Below are positions 50,501-54,532 of a DNA stretch of 64,000 bases, in pieces. The notes below the pieces were generated by a model. The model was not told the origin of the DNA, ran no database searches, and saw only the letters and a list, made by a program, of their open reading frames with translations. This DNA is from Branchipolynoe longqiensis (lineage: Eukaryota; Annelida; Polychaeta; Phyllodocida; Polynoidae): contig CM059187.1 of NCBI GenBank assembly GCA_030323885.1, positions 83,846,027 through 83,910,026 on the forward strand, given 5' to 3'. How positions within the stretch are numbered: the stretch's first letter is position 1; the number at the start of each line of letters is the position of its first letter. Made by a program: the position numbers and the translations under genes.

Positions 50501-52033
50501 TTTGACTCGAACAGGGTTCAAACACTACGATCTACCAAAACGGGAGACGGACGCTGAACTCATTCAGCCATTCTGTCTGGTCTCCCAGTGGGGCAGCACT
50601 ATAAACTCGCCATGGGTGTGCACTGTCACAAGTCGATACCCATCCTGATATGACCATGGATGTTGCCAGGATGTAAAACCGGAACAAACAAACCAACTTT
50701 ATTTCTCTGAATTAGTCTTTTTTGAGTGCCGGTCTTCTGAAAATATAGGACATAAAAGCTGCAGCTGACAACTTCTGCTTTTACTTAAGTATTAGCATTG
50801 CCAGAAATTGGCGCAAATATCATTCAATTTAGCAGTAACATTTTTGTTTGTAATTGTTGCAGACAGTGGATAACCATAAATAAGCCTACCTGGTTGAACT
50901 GTAATTGTGGTAGGACATGGACGACGTGGAACCATGTTGGCTTGTTGACTTCTAAATATCCGTTTCTGTTGTTGCTGCAGTTTGACAAGCATTCGTTGCT
51001 GCTCGGCAGCCACCTGGTTAAGAAATAAGGCACAATGTAACTCTACTCACAGCCATGAACATATTTCAAACATTTGGAGCCTCATTAATCAAAAAACATA
51101 TATAAATATCCAACAAATAATGGAACGACGAAAGTGTAATCGTTATACGACATAATAAACTTTGGCCGTTTTCCCAACCTAGATGTTAAGATGATTGAAA
51201 AAAAACATAACTAAAGATGCCTACGAACACCCCCCCCCCCCCCCACACACATACCTACCTTCCCCATCCCATCTTCCACACTAAGAGGGAAAATTCAATA
51301 ACAAGTTTTCTTAATATGTATGGTTTTGGAAGCTTTTAAAAAAAAAAATTTTTTTAGAGTTGCATAGTACGATGGTATTGAGTTTCTGTCATCTTCTGAG
51401 ATAAATATATCAGGTTGATCTTTACAATCTACAATCTATAAGTACACCAATATCCAAGTTAGATATGTATAATAATATCCAGATAAATGCTTTGGTTTTG
51501 AAAATGTGATGTTTTCATTGGACTAGGCAGCTTTAAGCTCCCGCCCAAACATGTATTATACACTGCTTACCTCGGCCTGTGCCTGCCGGATGTGCTTGAG
51601 TGCTGCCCGGTACTCGGCCTCGGCATCTTTTGCCGCCTTGATCTGCCACTCAGACAGGGCATCGTCCACACACTCCATGTTCAGCTCCATGTGGGCTGGG
51701 TAGCGAACCACGCGCTGCACCATCTGCTGCCCGATGGCGACCCCTCGCGGGTACCCGCCTCGTGTCGCGCTCCCTCCGCGCCCTCTAGTGCCGACGCCGC
51801 CACCTCGCGGGACGCCGCCACCGCGCGGGACTCCGCCCCCTCTAGTGGTAACACCGCCACCTCGCGGGACGCTGCCGCCTCGGGGATAGGCGCCACCCCG
51901 TTGGCCTCCTCGTTGGCCGCCCCCACGTGGCCGCCCACGGCCACGTCCACGCGGAGACCTGGCTGGACGGTGTGACTCTCGGCTTTCTGAATTTGTTGAA
52001 GGTTTTTTTGTGTTGTTTTTTATTTATTTATTT

Positions 52034-52097
<64 letters not shown>

Positions 52098-54532
52098 AAA
52101 AAAATCAAAAGAAGAAAAAAAAGTAAATTAAATCTGTTGAAATGTTTTTAAAATTTAACAAATGAAATAGATCAACAGCAATATAATTGGGGGCGGGGGG
52201 GAAACACCAAAAAAATATACATGCTTGCATAGTCACATGTGATAGTTACAGTGGGTGGGTAAGCGCTGTGATTTCAAATGGGCCGAGACAAAAAAAAAAT
52301 CCTAGGCCCATTTGAAAGCAATTCACCACGCCTACAAGTATATGTACACGAAACTGGACGTGGTGGCCGAATTGGTCGTGCCCAGGTGTGGGAGATTGGG
52401 AATTTGATTCCCGATCGAGCCAAAACAATGACATACAAAATTTATATTTGTCGCTTCCTAGCCTGACGCTCCGCATTAATAGGATAGGGCAGGGACTGGT
52501 TAGCTCAGTGTCAGGATAATGTGACTGAGATAGATAGGGGTCATGGTGCTGACAGCCTGATTTCCCAATTGAGCACTATAAAGTCACCATGAGTTTGCAC
52601 TGTCACAAGTCAGTGCCCATCCTGATATGACCTTAGATGTTGCGAGGACATAAAATCCCAACAACCGATACGCACACAAATGTACAATCACGTCTTTTGT
52701 TATTTATAGCACATACACAGTTATCTACTCTGGAACTATATTCAGGCGACATCATATGGTACTAGTGTAAATTGGTTGAACATAAGGCATCCCTTTATCA
52801 AAGAAACATGCATACATTGCAAACATAAACAGTTGACTTTATAGTATTATGAGCTATAAATGTCAGTTCCGAGCCAGTTCAAAACTCTGACACCATAGCC
52901 ATAGGATTCAGCAGTAACAGGTCCTATTAAATTACCCTTCTATGTGGTGACAAAATGTTTAATAAATGCACCAGTATCTAAATTAAATATATAGAATCAA
53001 ATTTAGATCAGTGTTTTGGTTTTGAAAATTTCATGTTTTCATCGGACTATGCAGCTTTAAATTAATACTGATTGGGTGAACATACCGGATACGATGAGAC
53101 AATCGTCGTCGTCATCTGCACCATTATCTGCGCGTATCATGGCCGCCATCTTGGCCGCTGCCGGAATGCTGGCCTGTCGGCGCGGCCTGTGGGATGCCAC
53201 CGATTCACCATCGTCTATGATGATTAGCTAAAAGAATAACAATCAGAAAATATATGTAAATCAAAGAATGAGTGAAAAAGCTCATGAGAGAAAACTTCAA
53301 ATATTAAAAGCCATCTTTCACGTAAATGATTAGTTGACTGATAGTTGCAACTAGAGAGCTTGTGTGTATTCCATTGTGGTTTACAAACAAATGTGAACAT
53401 TTACCAGTATATCTGCAACAAAAAGTATCATTCCCCCCACCCCCACTTTATTAGAATAAAAACAAACTAATAATAAAAAAGATAATTATTTTACTGACAG
53501 ACGTGGTCTCCCATGCTTAGCATGGGTTGGATAGAACTGATGTTCAACAATATCACAAATACATTTTCATTAGTTGCATAGTTTAATTGTCTTGAGACTC
53601 TGCGATAATTTTTAGATCTAAACATTTTAGGCTGACTATTATAATACTAGATTAGTTTGAAGTAACCTTGATCAATAAATCACTAACTTTGGATACATCA
53701 TAGGTTTCAGCAATAACAGGTCTATTAAATTGATTAAATATCCCCTTCTATGCAACAACAAATTCTGTGCACCAGTATATAACAGGGATGAAAGTGGACT
53801 CGGGGAAAAAAAGCGAAAATGCTGATATTCTCCCATAGGTTTAGCATTGTCCGGGAATCGCAGAAAATTCCCCGGAAGTTGGGTTTCATACAAATACGTT
53901 TGAAGCCCGTATTAGTAGTATTGACTGATAGTGCTGCGGCGTCTATACCACATATTATAGGGCTGTCATATTACGACGTTTCTCGCCAACGCGCCTCGAC
54001 GGGTGTCATTTTTTGCCGCAACGTCGGGATACGCCAGGAAGCGTTACGCGCGTTGGTATTCGTTGATGACCGGCGACGGTCGGCGCCATGCGTCAGTGGA
54101 TCGGCAAAGTTTTGTGCTTGCGCAAAACTTTTGACGCGCAACAACGCACGAGTGCCAACATTATGGCAACGTTAAGGGCGCGTCAAGATACGTTAAACGC
54201 ATTGGAAGATCGGTATGCAAACTTTAAGCACACGCCACGCGCGCGTGATAGGAAATAAATTAGCTCAATATGTGTCTAATGTCGAAATGGTGAGTCAGTT
54301 ATGAGAGAATCATGGGTCCGCGCTGCTTTAATTTGTAATTATTCAAAATCGTGGAAATCTCCGAAATCGTGGACATTTGTCATCCCTGATTAAATGATGA
54401 CAAAATATATATCACAAAATAATCTCTGCTATTTAGTAGTTTACCTCTTTTCCCCTTGGCACAGTGAATTCATCTCTTGAAGTACTCTTGGAATAACGAG
54501 GCATTCTGGATCAATAGTGGCATGGATCGGTG
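23364..54532 (-). CDS. POGZ/ZNF280-family zinc-finger protein with RGG domains (20 coding exons)
   Basis: Twenty coding exons total 5115 nt, 1704 residues plus stop, and every splice phase closes. Order by residue: start and SIM-like LIIIDDGE and [10 protein letters not shown] (about 21-67); RGG-rich and helical segment (68-247); linkers (248-338); [12 protein letters not shown] (about 345-356), matching a block before the fingers in ZNF280D; about nine C2H2-type fingers (370-744); acidic linker, Ala-rich helix and basic segment (745-875); giant acidic exon with [13 protein letters not shown] repeats (876-1590); RD-rich and RGG/GY-rich tail (1591-1704). Family members are nuclear chromatin-associated proteins. 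GNRVANHLVF resembles POGZ, whereas the SIM and pre-finger blocks resemble ZNF280. No CENP-B or pogo DDE domain is encoded. The symbol is left blank because orthology to POGZ or to ZNF280 is unresolved. Confidence 0.9.
23850..24029 (+). mobile_element. tRNA-derived SINE (family 1), copy 3
   Basis: GTAGTGGTCTGCACTGGCCT leader, tRNA-like A box TGGTGTAATGGTTAGCAC, B box GGTTCGAGTCC, and end CATCACCCCCACGACA. It is in the last intron of the zinc-finger gene and antisense to it. Confidence 0.85.
24270..24416. repeat. Family C (CAGGGATGAAAG) fragment
   Basis: Contains CTGACAGTGCTAATCCTATAG and GAGACCACTTTCATCCCTG, the right terminus of the family whose complete copies are at 53783 and 56787. Confidence 0.65.
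24854..25011 (-). CDS. Zinc-finger gene exon 19 (RD-rich)
   Basis: Acceptor TTTCCTATTGCAG, then [20 protein letters not shown] and alternating Arg/Asp text ([20 protein letters not shown]), ending YGGGRD plus two bases at donor GTACCC. RD-dipeptide tracts are typical of splicing and RNA-binding proteins. 158 nt, phase 0 to 2. Confidence 0.88.
25090..25300 (-). mobile_element. SINE family 2 fragment
   Basis: Tail GTTTTAACACCTAAGGTCAT and body TCACATTATCCTGATACTGA, GCCAGGCTAGG, without the tRNA-like head. It lies in the intron between exons 18 and 19. Confidence 0.7.
25647..27791 (-). CDS. Zinc-finger gene exon 18 (giant acidic exon with repeats)
   Basis: A single 2145-nt exon, 715 codons, in phase 0 at both ends. 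It starts [18 protein letters not shown] after acceptor TTATTCTAG and ends SSHRQSGQ at donor GTCAGT. It is rich in Glu, Ser, Pro and Lys and probably unstructured. Residues near its middle to C-terminal part consist of about 18 units of the type PAPEEKPEV. The frame stays open past the donor for about 12 codons to a stop, so intron retention would give a truncated protein. Confidence 0.92.
26064..26545 (-). repeat. Coding minisatellite, 27-bp unit
   Basis: About 18 units encode [18 protein letters not shown] or PAPEQKHEV. Two units are shortened to seven residues (PEEKPEV). On the plus strand the unit is GGTACCTCAGGTTTCTGTTC-like. The lack of stop codons in the unit keeps long frames open on the opposite strand; these are not considered genes. 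Confidence 0.92.
28207..28235. repeat. Left 29-bp target duplication
   Basis: Identical to 30831-30859. Starts GCACTTGGGAGCTG and ends TTAACATTAGTC. Three bases (GTC) at the inner edge could also belong to the element. Confidence 0.88.
28236..28573 (+). repeat. Left direct repeat of the GC-rich element, with promoter
   Basis: It contains an opening palindrome (TGCGAAGCATTTCG), several repeats of a GAGCGACTCACCCCCCTCCT-type unit, and a TATA-like CCCTTATAAGGCCG at about 28497. The last lies about 120 nt ahead of the gag-like ATG at 28619. Repeated boxes before a TATA sequence suggest a promoter. Confidence 0.75.
28619..29772 (+). CDS. Gag-like protein of the GC-rich element, in two frames
   Basis: The ATG at 28619 opens [17 protein letters not shown] and a short helix ([20 protein letters not shown]). 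From about 28860 the plausible coding continues in another frame to the stop at 29770-29772. That part holds [20 protein letters not shown], a helical core ([40 protein letters not shown]) and a C-terminal Cys/His cluster ([23 protein letters not shown]). A basic N terminus, coiled coil, helical core and zinc-binding end is a gag layout. The C-x-W-N cluster recalls capsid ORFs of tyrosine-recombinase retroelements, but this is unverified. The frame change near the C run at 28855-28860 could be a mutation, a sequencing error or programmed slippage. Confidence 0.65.
29773..30468 (+). other. 3' part of the GC-rich element
   Basis: GC-rich with no clear second gene; a 95-codon open frame at 29769-30056 has no recognised domain. 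A run of GAGCC/CTCCTCATGAGCC repeats lies at about 30200-30300. AATAAA at about 30416 is a likely polyadenylation signal, about 50 nt before the right direct repeat. Confidence 0.5.
30472..30830 (+). repeat. Right direct repeat of the GC-rich element plus 33-bp tail
   Basis: 30472-30797 repeats the left unit including TTATAAGGCCGCCCGCCGGC. It is followed by CACCCACCCAACTCTTCTCT and more, which is not in the left copy, and then by the right target duplication at 30831. Confidence 0.85.
30831..30859. repeat. Right 29-bp target duplication
   Basis: Exact copy of 28207-28235. Confidence 0.88.
30894..31240. mobile_element. Diverged TTAA-flanked MITE (family B)
   Basis: The left end AGCTTCATAGTCCGAAG has a mutated TTAA (TTCA). 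The right end AGACAAGGCAACG is followed by TTAA at 31241-31244. The interior shares GATACTGATGCACTTAA and AACTGAAGTAAG with the family. Confidence 0.7.
31742..31902 (-). CDS. Zinc-finger gene exon 17 (basic)
   Basis: Acceptor TTCCAATTCAG, then [20 protein letters not shown] and a basic run [18 protein letters not shown] that could act as a nuclear-localisation signal. Donor GTAAGC, 161 nt, phase 1 to 0. Confidence 0.85.
31976..32145. mobile_element. Tc1/mariner-pogo type MITE, 170 bp
   Basis: Terminal inverted repeats CAGTAAAACCTCCCTAA and the complement of TTAGAGAGGTTTTACTG match at 16 of 17 positions. TA flanks each side (31974-31975 and 32146-32147). The CAGTAAAACCTC tip and TA target are typical of pogo/Tigger-like MITEs. 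Confidence 0.88.
32480..32664 (+). mobile_element. Non-LTR retroelement 3' end with (AATC)n tail
   Basis: GCCGACACGGAGTAAAGCAA is followed by ACCACC and repeated CAATCAATCAATC, the tail type of LINE and LINE-mobilised SINE 3' ends. No ORF remains. A poly-G run lies at about 32302-32321, upstream of it. Confidence 0.55.
32879..33019 (-). CDS. Zinc-finger gene exon 16 (Ala/Glu-rich helix)
   Basis: Acceptor GTGTACTGCAG, then [47 protein letters not shown], donor GTAAAG. Predicted helical with a heptad-like pattern, a possible protein-binding segment. 141 nt, phase 1 to 1. Confidence 0.83.
33120..34990. repeat. Intron 15 repeats, including a hAT-like fragment
   Basis: Positions about 33125-33330 and 34785-34916 share blocks such as ATTTAAGGC, TTTTCAAGA and, at the end, GATTGTGCGAACCCTGGGTG. 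The complement CAGGG-TTCGCACAATCTTGAAA is a hAT-type terminus. The remainder holds no exon. Confidence 0.5.
35053..35142 (-). CDS. Zinc-finger gene exon 15
   Basis: Acceptor ATTCTTCCTGTAG, then [20 protein letters not shown] and [10 protein letters not shown], donor GTACCA. 90 nt, phase 1 to 1. No domain recognised. Confidence 0.8.
35580..35915. repeat. Long polypurine microsatellite
   Basis: AAGC/AAAG repeats are followed by (GGGA)n and then (GGAA)n, almost pure purine on the plus strand from about 35658 to 35914, with fewer than ten interrupting pyrimidines. It lies in the intron just after exon 14, so the transcribed strand of the gene carries a pyrimidine run close to the 5' splice site. 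Confidence 0.95.
35953..36069 (-). CDS. Zinc-finger gene exon 14
   Basis: Acceptor TCCACCCACAG, then [20 protein letters not shown], completing finger 9. ANHLVF matches MAKHLVF of POGZ. The acidic stretch [19 protein letters not shown] follows. The donor GTATGC is within 40 nt of a long polypurine/polypyrimidine microsatellite. 117 nt, phase 1 to 1. Confidence 0.88.
36452..36768 (-). mobile_element. SINE family 2, near-complete copy
   Basis: Read on the - strand, a tRNA-like head (GGTGGCTAAATCGGTAGAGC, then AGTTCGGTTCCCGGTC) is followed by a body with CTTCCTAGCC, GGATAATGTGACTGAG and a tail ending ATAAAACTCCAACAACC-like text. It is about 317 bp. The head resembles a class I tRNA such as Ala, Lys or Thr. 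Confidence 0.85.
37012..37660 (+). mobile_element. SINE family 2 copy split by a solo LTR
   Basis: The head GCACGCGGTGGCCGAATC and body to CTCAGCATTACTAG end at 37146. The body resumes at 37480 with ACTAGGATATGGCAAGGACT and runs to the GATGTAAAACCCCAAACAAA tail. The gap is the solo LTR. Confidence 0.85.
37147..37479 (+). mobile_element. Solo LTR with 5-bp target duplication
   Basis: A 333-bp insert in a SINE, flanked by ACTAG on both sides (37142-37146 and 37480-37484). It starts TGTAGTAGTCTG, has a TATA-like CACTTATAGAGGC at about 37311 and AATAAA at about 37396, and ends GGGCCATCAG. The order TATA then polyadenylation signal is that of an LTR. No internal domain is nearby, so it is a solo LTR. 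Confidence 0.8.
37755..38082. mobile_element. TTAA-flanked MITE (family B), right end damaged
   Basis: TTAA at 37751-37754, then AGTTGCATAGTCCGATGG. The right end has lost most of its inverted repeat (GATGCTTTGGGGCT) but is still followed by TTAA at 38083-38086. Confidence 0.75.
38090..38388. mobile_element. MITE with TAAGATTCCATATAC ends
   Basis: About 299 bp with inverted repeats TAAGATTCCATATAC and GTATATGGAATCTTA. The interior is built of GCATTCGCATTC-type repeats and their complements (GAATGCGAATGTG), giving a long foldback. It ends 36 bp before exon 13. Confidence 0.8.
38425..38612 (-). CDS. Zinc-finger gene exon 13 (fingers 8 and 9)
   Basis: Acceptor TTGGTTGCAG, then [26 protein letters not shown], a C-x2-C-x12-H-x4-H finger matching YVHCSFCRYNTSCSKAYVNH in ZNF280D. 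A shorter C-x-C finger ([13 protein letters not shown]) follows and ends in exon 14. Donor GTAGGT, 188 nt, phase 2 to 1. Confidence 0.92.
38636..39005. mobile_element. MITE family A, diverged copy
   Basis: CATTCACCCCCACCCACAGTA followed by GGGGTGAATGACGACCATGC, then the family interior (CAGATGGCGGCC, AAGTAGTGGGCTA). The right terminus is eroded near 38990. Confidence 0.65.
39295..39358. repeat. (GGGAGA)n microsatellite
   Basis: About ten units of GGGAGA/GGGAAA on the plus strand, in the intron between exons 12 and 13. Confidence 0.95.
39415..39669. mobile_element. Foldback MITE with AGTCACACTATG ends
   Basis: Inverted repeats AGTCACACTATGGCTTGCGA and the complement of GGTTGCAAGCATAGTGTGACT. 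The interior has repeated GCGACCA/TGGTCGC pairs. Related text without the ends lies at about 56085-56290. Confidence 0.8.
40141..40384 (-). CDS. Zinc-finger gene exon 12 (linker and degenerate finger 7)
   Basis: Acceptor CTTCAAACTAG, then [20 protein letters not shown], a basic linker with repeated GLK motifs, then [14 protein letters not shown], which matches the CLECSFEIPDFPNHF position of POGZ. Donor GTGAGT, 244 nt, phase 1 to 2. Confidence 0.9.
41090..41720 (-). repeat. SINE family 2 tail fragments and a family B fragment
   Basis: Tails at about 41097-41145 (GTTTTACGTCTTAGCAATAT), 41295-41430 (AGTGCTGCCCCACTGAGAGA) and 41675-41720 (GTTTTACGTCCTGGCAACAT). Between the last two, about 41600-41670 carries the family B text ACACCAGTATCTAAGTTGGC. 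Confidence 0.65.
41809..42034 (-). CDS. Zinc-finger gene exon 11 (fingers 5 and 6)
   Basis: Acceptor TTTATTCTCAG, then [17 protein letters not shown]. Finger 5 has an insertion between its Cys and His pairs (22 residues instead of 12). Finger 6 is [20 protein letters not shown] plus DH. Human counterparts read CPYCLKVFKN and CNKCRLQFLF. Donor GTATGC, 226 nt, phase 0 to 1. Confidence 0.93.
42540..43195 (+). mobile_element. LINE 3' untranslated region, + orientation
   Basis: Reverse-complement match to 58268-58760 and 55395-55800. Shared text includes CAGCAGCTACTGTGTGGTAA, AAGCCTGGGTACCCAGGCTT and a 3' end GTATAAATACAGCCACAATAAAAAA. No reverse-transcriptase text is left in this copy. Confidence 0.75.
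43307..43486 (-). CDS. Zinc-finger gene exon 10 (fingers 3 and 4)
   Basis: Acceptor CACGGGCCAG, then [20 protein letters not shown]. Finger 3 ends RAHMKTNH. It is followed by the hallmark [20 protein letters not shown] of finger 4 (GEMPYVCQVC-YRSS in POGZ and ZNF280). Finger 4 ends HFKK and takes its last His from exon 11. Donor GTGAGT, 180 nt. Confidence 0.95.
43960..44130 (+). mobile_element. SINE family 2, 3' half
   Basis: Contains GTGGCTAAGGACCACTTAGC, GTCATGGTGCCGTTGGCCTG, CGCACTGTCACAAATCGG and the tail TGCTAGGACGTAAAAC. It ends about 15 nt before the exon 9 donor. Confidence 0.75.
44145..44315 (-). CDS. Zinc-finger gene exon 9 (fingers 1 and 2)
   Basis: Acceptor CTGTCCACAG. Finger 1 is [20 protein letters not shown] plus H (C-x2-C-x12-H-x3-H). 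Finger 2 begins [20 protein letters not shown] and gains its last histidine from exon 10. The motif [17 protein letters not shown] is close to HCYRQFPTPFQLQCHIE of ZNF280D and POGZ. Donor GTGAGT, 171 nt, phase 0. Confidence 0.93.
44739..45162. mobile_element. MITE family D, complete copy
   Basis: About 424 bp, ends TGGGTCATTCTCTAAAGCTG and the complement TGGGTCATTCTCTGAAACTA. Flanks suggest a TA or ACAT-like target, not certain. It lies in the intron between exons 8 and 9. Confidence 0.75.
45204..45295 (-). CDS. Zinc-finger gene exon 8 (pre-finger block)
   Basis: Acceptor GTTATTTTAG, then [17 protein letters not shown] and [10 protein letters not shown] up to donor GTGAAA. The YYYGKKEGD segment directly before the first finger parallels DFYYGKHEGD at the same place in human ZNF280D. 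92 nt, phase 1 to 0. Confidence 0.88.
45707..45832 (-). CDS. Zinc-finger gene exon 7
   Basis: Acceptor TATTATCAG, then [36 protein letters not shown], donor GTATGT. PAKKRA looks like a basic nuclear-localisation patch. 126 nt, phase 1 to 1. Confidence 0.8.
46185..46492. repeat. Tandem duplication, two units of 154 bp
   Basis: Units 46185-46338 and 46339-46492 differ at only about two positions (GGTC/GATC and CCTA/CCCA). Each begins GCCCCGAAATG and ends CTATTACTTATATC. Confidence 0.95.
46493..46605 (+). mobile_element. Non-LTR retroelement 3' tail
   Basis: TGAAATAAAGAATTGAATTG is followed by further ATTGA-type units, a LINE-like 3' terminus with a short repeat tail. The tandem duplication at 46185 may be part of the same element. 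Confidence 0.5.
46809..47112. mobile_element. TTAA-flanked MITE (family B), diverged
   Basis: TTAA at 46805-46808, then GCCGCATAATGCGATGAAAG. The interior has TTTAGATACTGGTGCAC and GCTGAAGCCTATAACG. The right end near 47112 is degraded. Confidence 0.65.
47120..48985. other. Intron between exons 6 and 7, mostly unassigned
   Basis: A family C fragment lies at about 47563-47640 (AGAGATGAAAGTGGTCTCC), a poly-G run at about 47432-47443 and an A-rich run at about 48299-48350. No exon or other repeat was recognised. Confidence 0.4.
48986..49061 (-). CDS. Zinc-finger gene exon 6
   Basis: Acceptor CCGCCTTGCAG, then [20 protein letters not shown] and KEPAN, donor GTAAGA. Pro/Lys-rich linker of 76 nt, phase 0 to 1. 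Confidence 0.8.
49430..49718. mobile_element. Family B MITE, 5'-truncated
   Basis: Text from about CTATAATCTATGTTACTTC to TCATCAGATTATACAGCT, followed by TTAA at 49719-49722. The left inverted repeat is missing. Confidence 0.6.
49903..49973 (-). CDS. Zinc-finger gene exon 5
   Basis: Acceptor CTGTTTTCAG, then [20 protein letters not shown] and PLTI, donor GTGAGC. A small 71-nt exon that takes the phase from 1 to 0. No motif was recognised beyond a basic, Thr-rich composition. Confidence 0.75.
50040..50680 (+). mobile_element. SINE family 2 copy split by a second, opposed copy
   Basis: The + copy has head GGACGCGGTGGCCGAATCGG with GGGGAGTTCGAATCCC, body to GGTGTCGGTGGCCTG at about 50252, and resumes at about 50580 with GTCTCCCAGTGGGGCAGCAC to the GGATGTAAAACC tail. 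Between them, about 50252-50579 is a - strand copy of the same family (GGTTGTTGGAGTTTTACGTC at its start). Confidence 0.8.
50890..51013 (-). CDS. Zinc-finger gene exon 4
   Basis: Acceptor TTCTTAACCAG, then [20 protein letters not shown], ending TTITVQP plus one base before donor GTAGGC. It continues the Gln-rich helix, probably a coiled coil, begun in exon 3. Phase 0 to 1. Confidence 0.85.
51358..51532. mobile_element. TTAA-type MITE (family B) with internal deletion
   Basis: AGAGTTGCATAGTACGATGG at the left and GGACTAGGCAGCT before TTAA (51533-51536) at the right, but only about 175 bp between. It lies just beyond the exon 3 donor. Confidence 0.65.
51571..51986 (-). CDS. Zinc-finger gene exon 3 (RGG domain plus helix)
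   Basis: The frame set by the neighbouring exons reads [14 protein letters not shown] and on through repeated PRGGGV and TRGG units (about 20 RG dipeptides within about 75 residues). It continues into [20 protein letters not shown] and a charged helix ending KHIRQAQAE. Acceptor AAATTCAG, donor GTAAGC, 416 nt. Another frame is also open across the GC-rich part, but it breaks the exon phases. RGG domains bind RNA and are arginine-methylation targets in other proteins. Confidence 0.85.
52035..52100. repeat. (GAAA)n microsatellite
   Basis: About sixteen GAAA units on the plus strand, 50 bp from the acceptor of exon 3. Confidence 0.95.
52360..52665 (+). mobile_element. SINE family 2, near-complete copy
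   Basis: Head ACGTGGTGGCCGAATTGG with TTTGATTCCCGATCGAGCC, body GGATAATGTGACTGAG, and tail GTTGCGAGGACATAAAATCC. Confidence 0.8.
52886..53056. mobile_element. Family B MITE, 5'-truncated
   Basis: Right end TCATCGGACTATGCAGCT followed by TTAA at 53057-53060. The interior has CACCAGTATCTAAATTA. It ends about 30 bp before exon 2. Confidence 0.65.
53086..53227 (-). CDS. Zinc-finger gene exon 2 (SIM-like motifs)
   Basis: Acceptor TTCTTTTAG, then [18 protein letters not shown], ending [10 protein letters not shown] and donor GTATGT, phase 1. Two hydrophobic cores next to acidic runs resemble SUMO-interaction motifs. Human ZNF280D has a comparable DDDDDEPIFVG block near its N terminus. Residues about 21-67. 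Confidence 0.85.
53571..53782. mobile_element. Family B MITE truncated by a family C element
   Basis: Starts AGTTGCATAGTTTAATTG and runs through TAGGTTTCAGCAATAACAGG to CACCAGTATATAA, where the family C copy begins. Confidence 0.6.
53783..54388. mobile_element. Family C (hAT-like) element, 606 bp, CpG-rich core
   Basis: Ends CAGGGATGAAAGTGG and its complement-type CATCCCTG. The shared arm text is AGCGAAAATGCTGATATTCT. The CAGGGATG tip is hAT-like, but an 8-bp target duplication was not seen. About 270 bp of the core (53938-54210) carries roughly 36 CG dinucleotides, unlike its surroundings. Confidence 0.65.
54445..54532 (-). CDS. Zinc-finger gene exon 1 (coding from 54504)
   Basis: An acceptor-like ATTATTTTCAG lies at its 5' edge, so at least one untranslated exon must lie further upstream. 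The ATG at 54504 gives [20 protein letters not shown], then donor GTAAAC in phase 0. An earlier ATG at 54523 is out of frame and closes after 17 codons, overlapping the chosen start. The chosen frame is the one that runs on into exon 2. Confidence 0.75.

Noticed and set aside
51681..51950. Alternative frame in exon 3 ([20 protein letters not shown])
   Set aside because: It does not keep phase with exons 2 and 4. The RGG frame does and continues into the helix that exon 4 extends.
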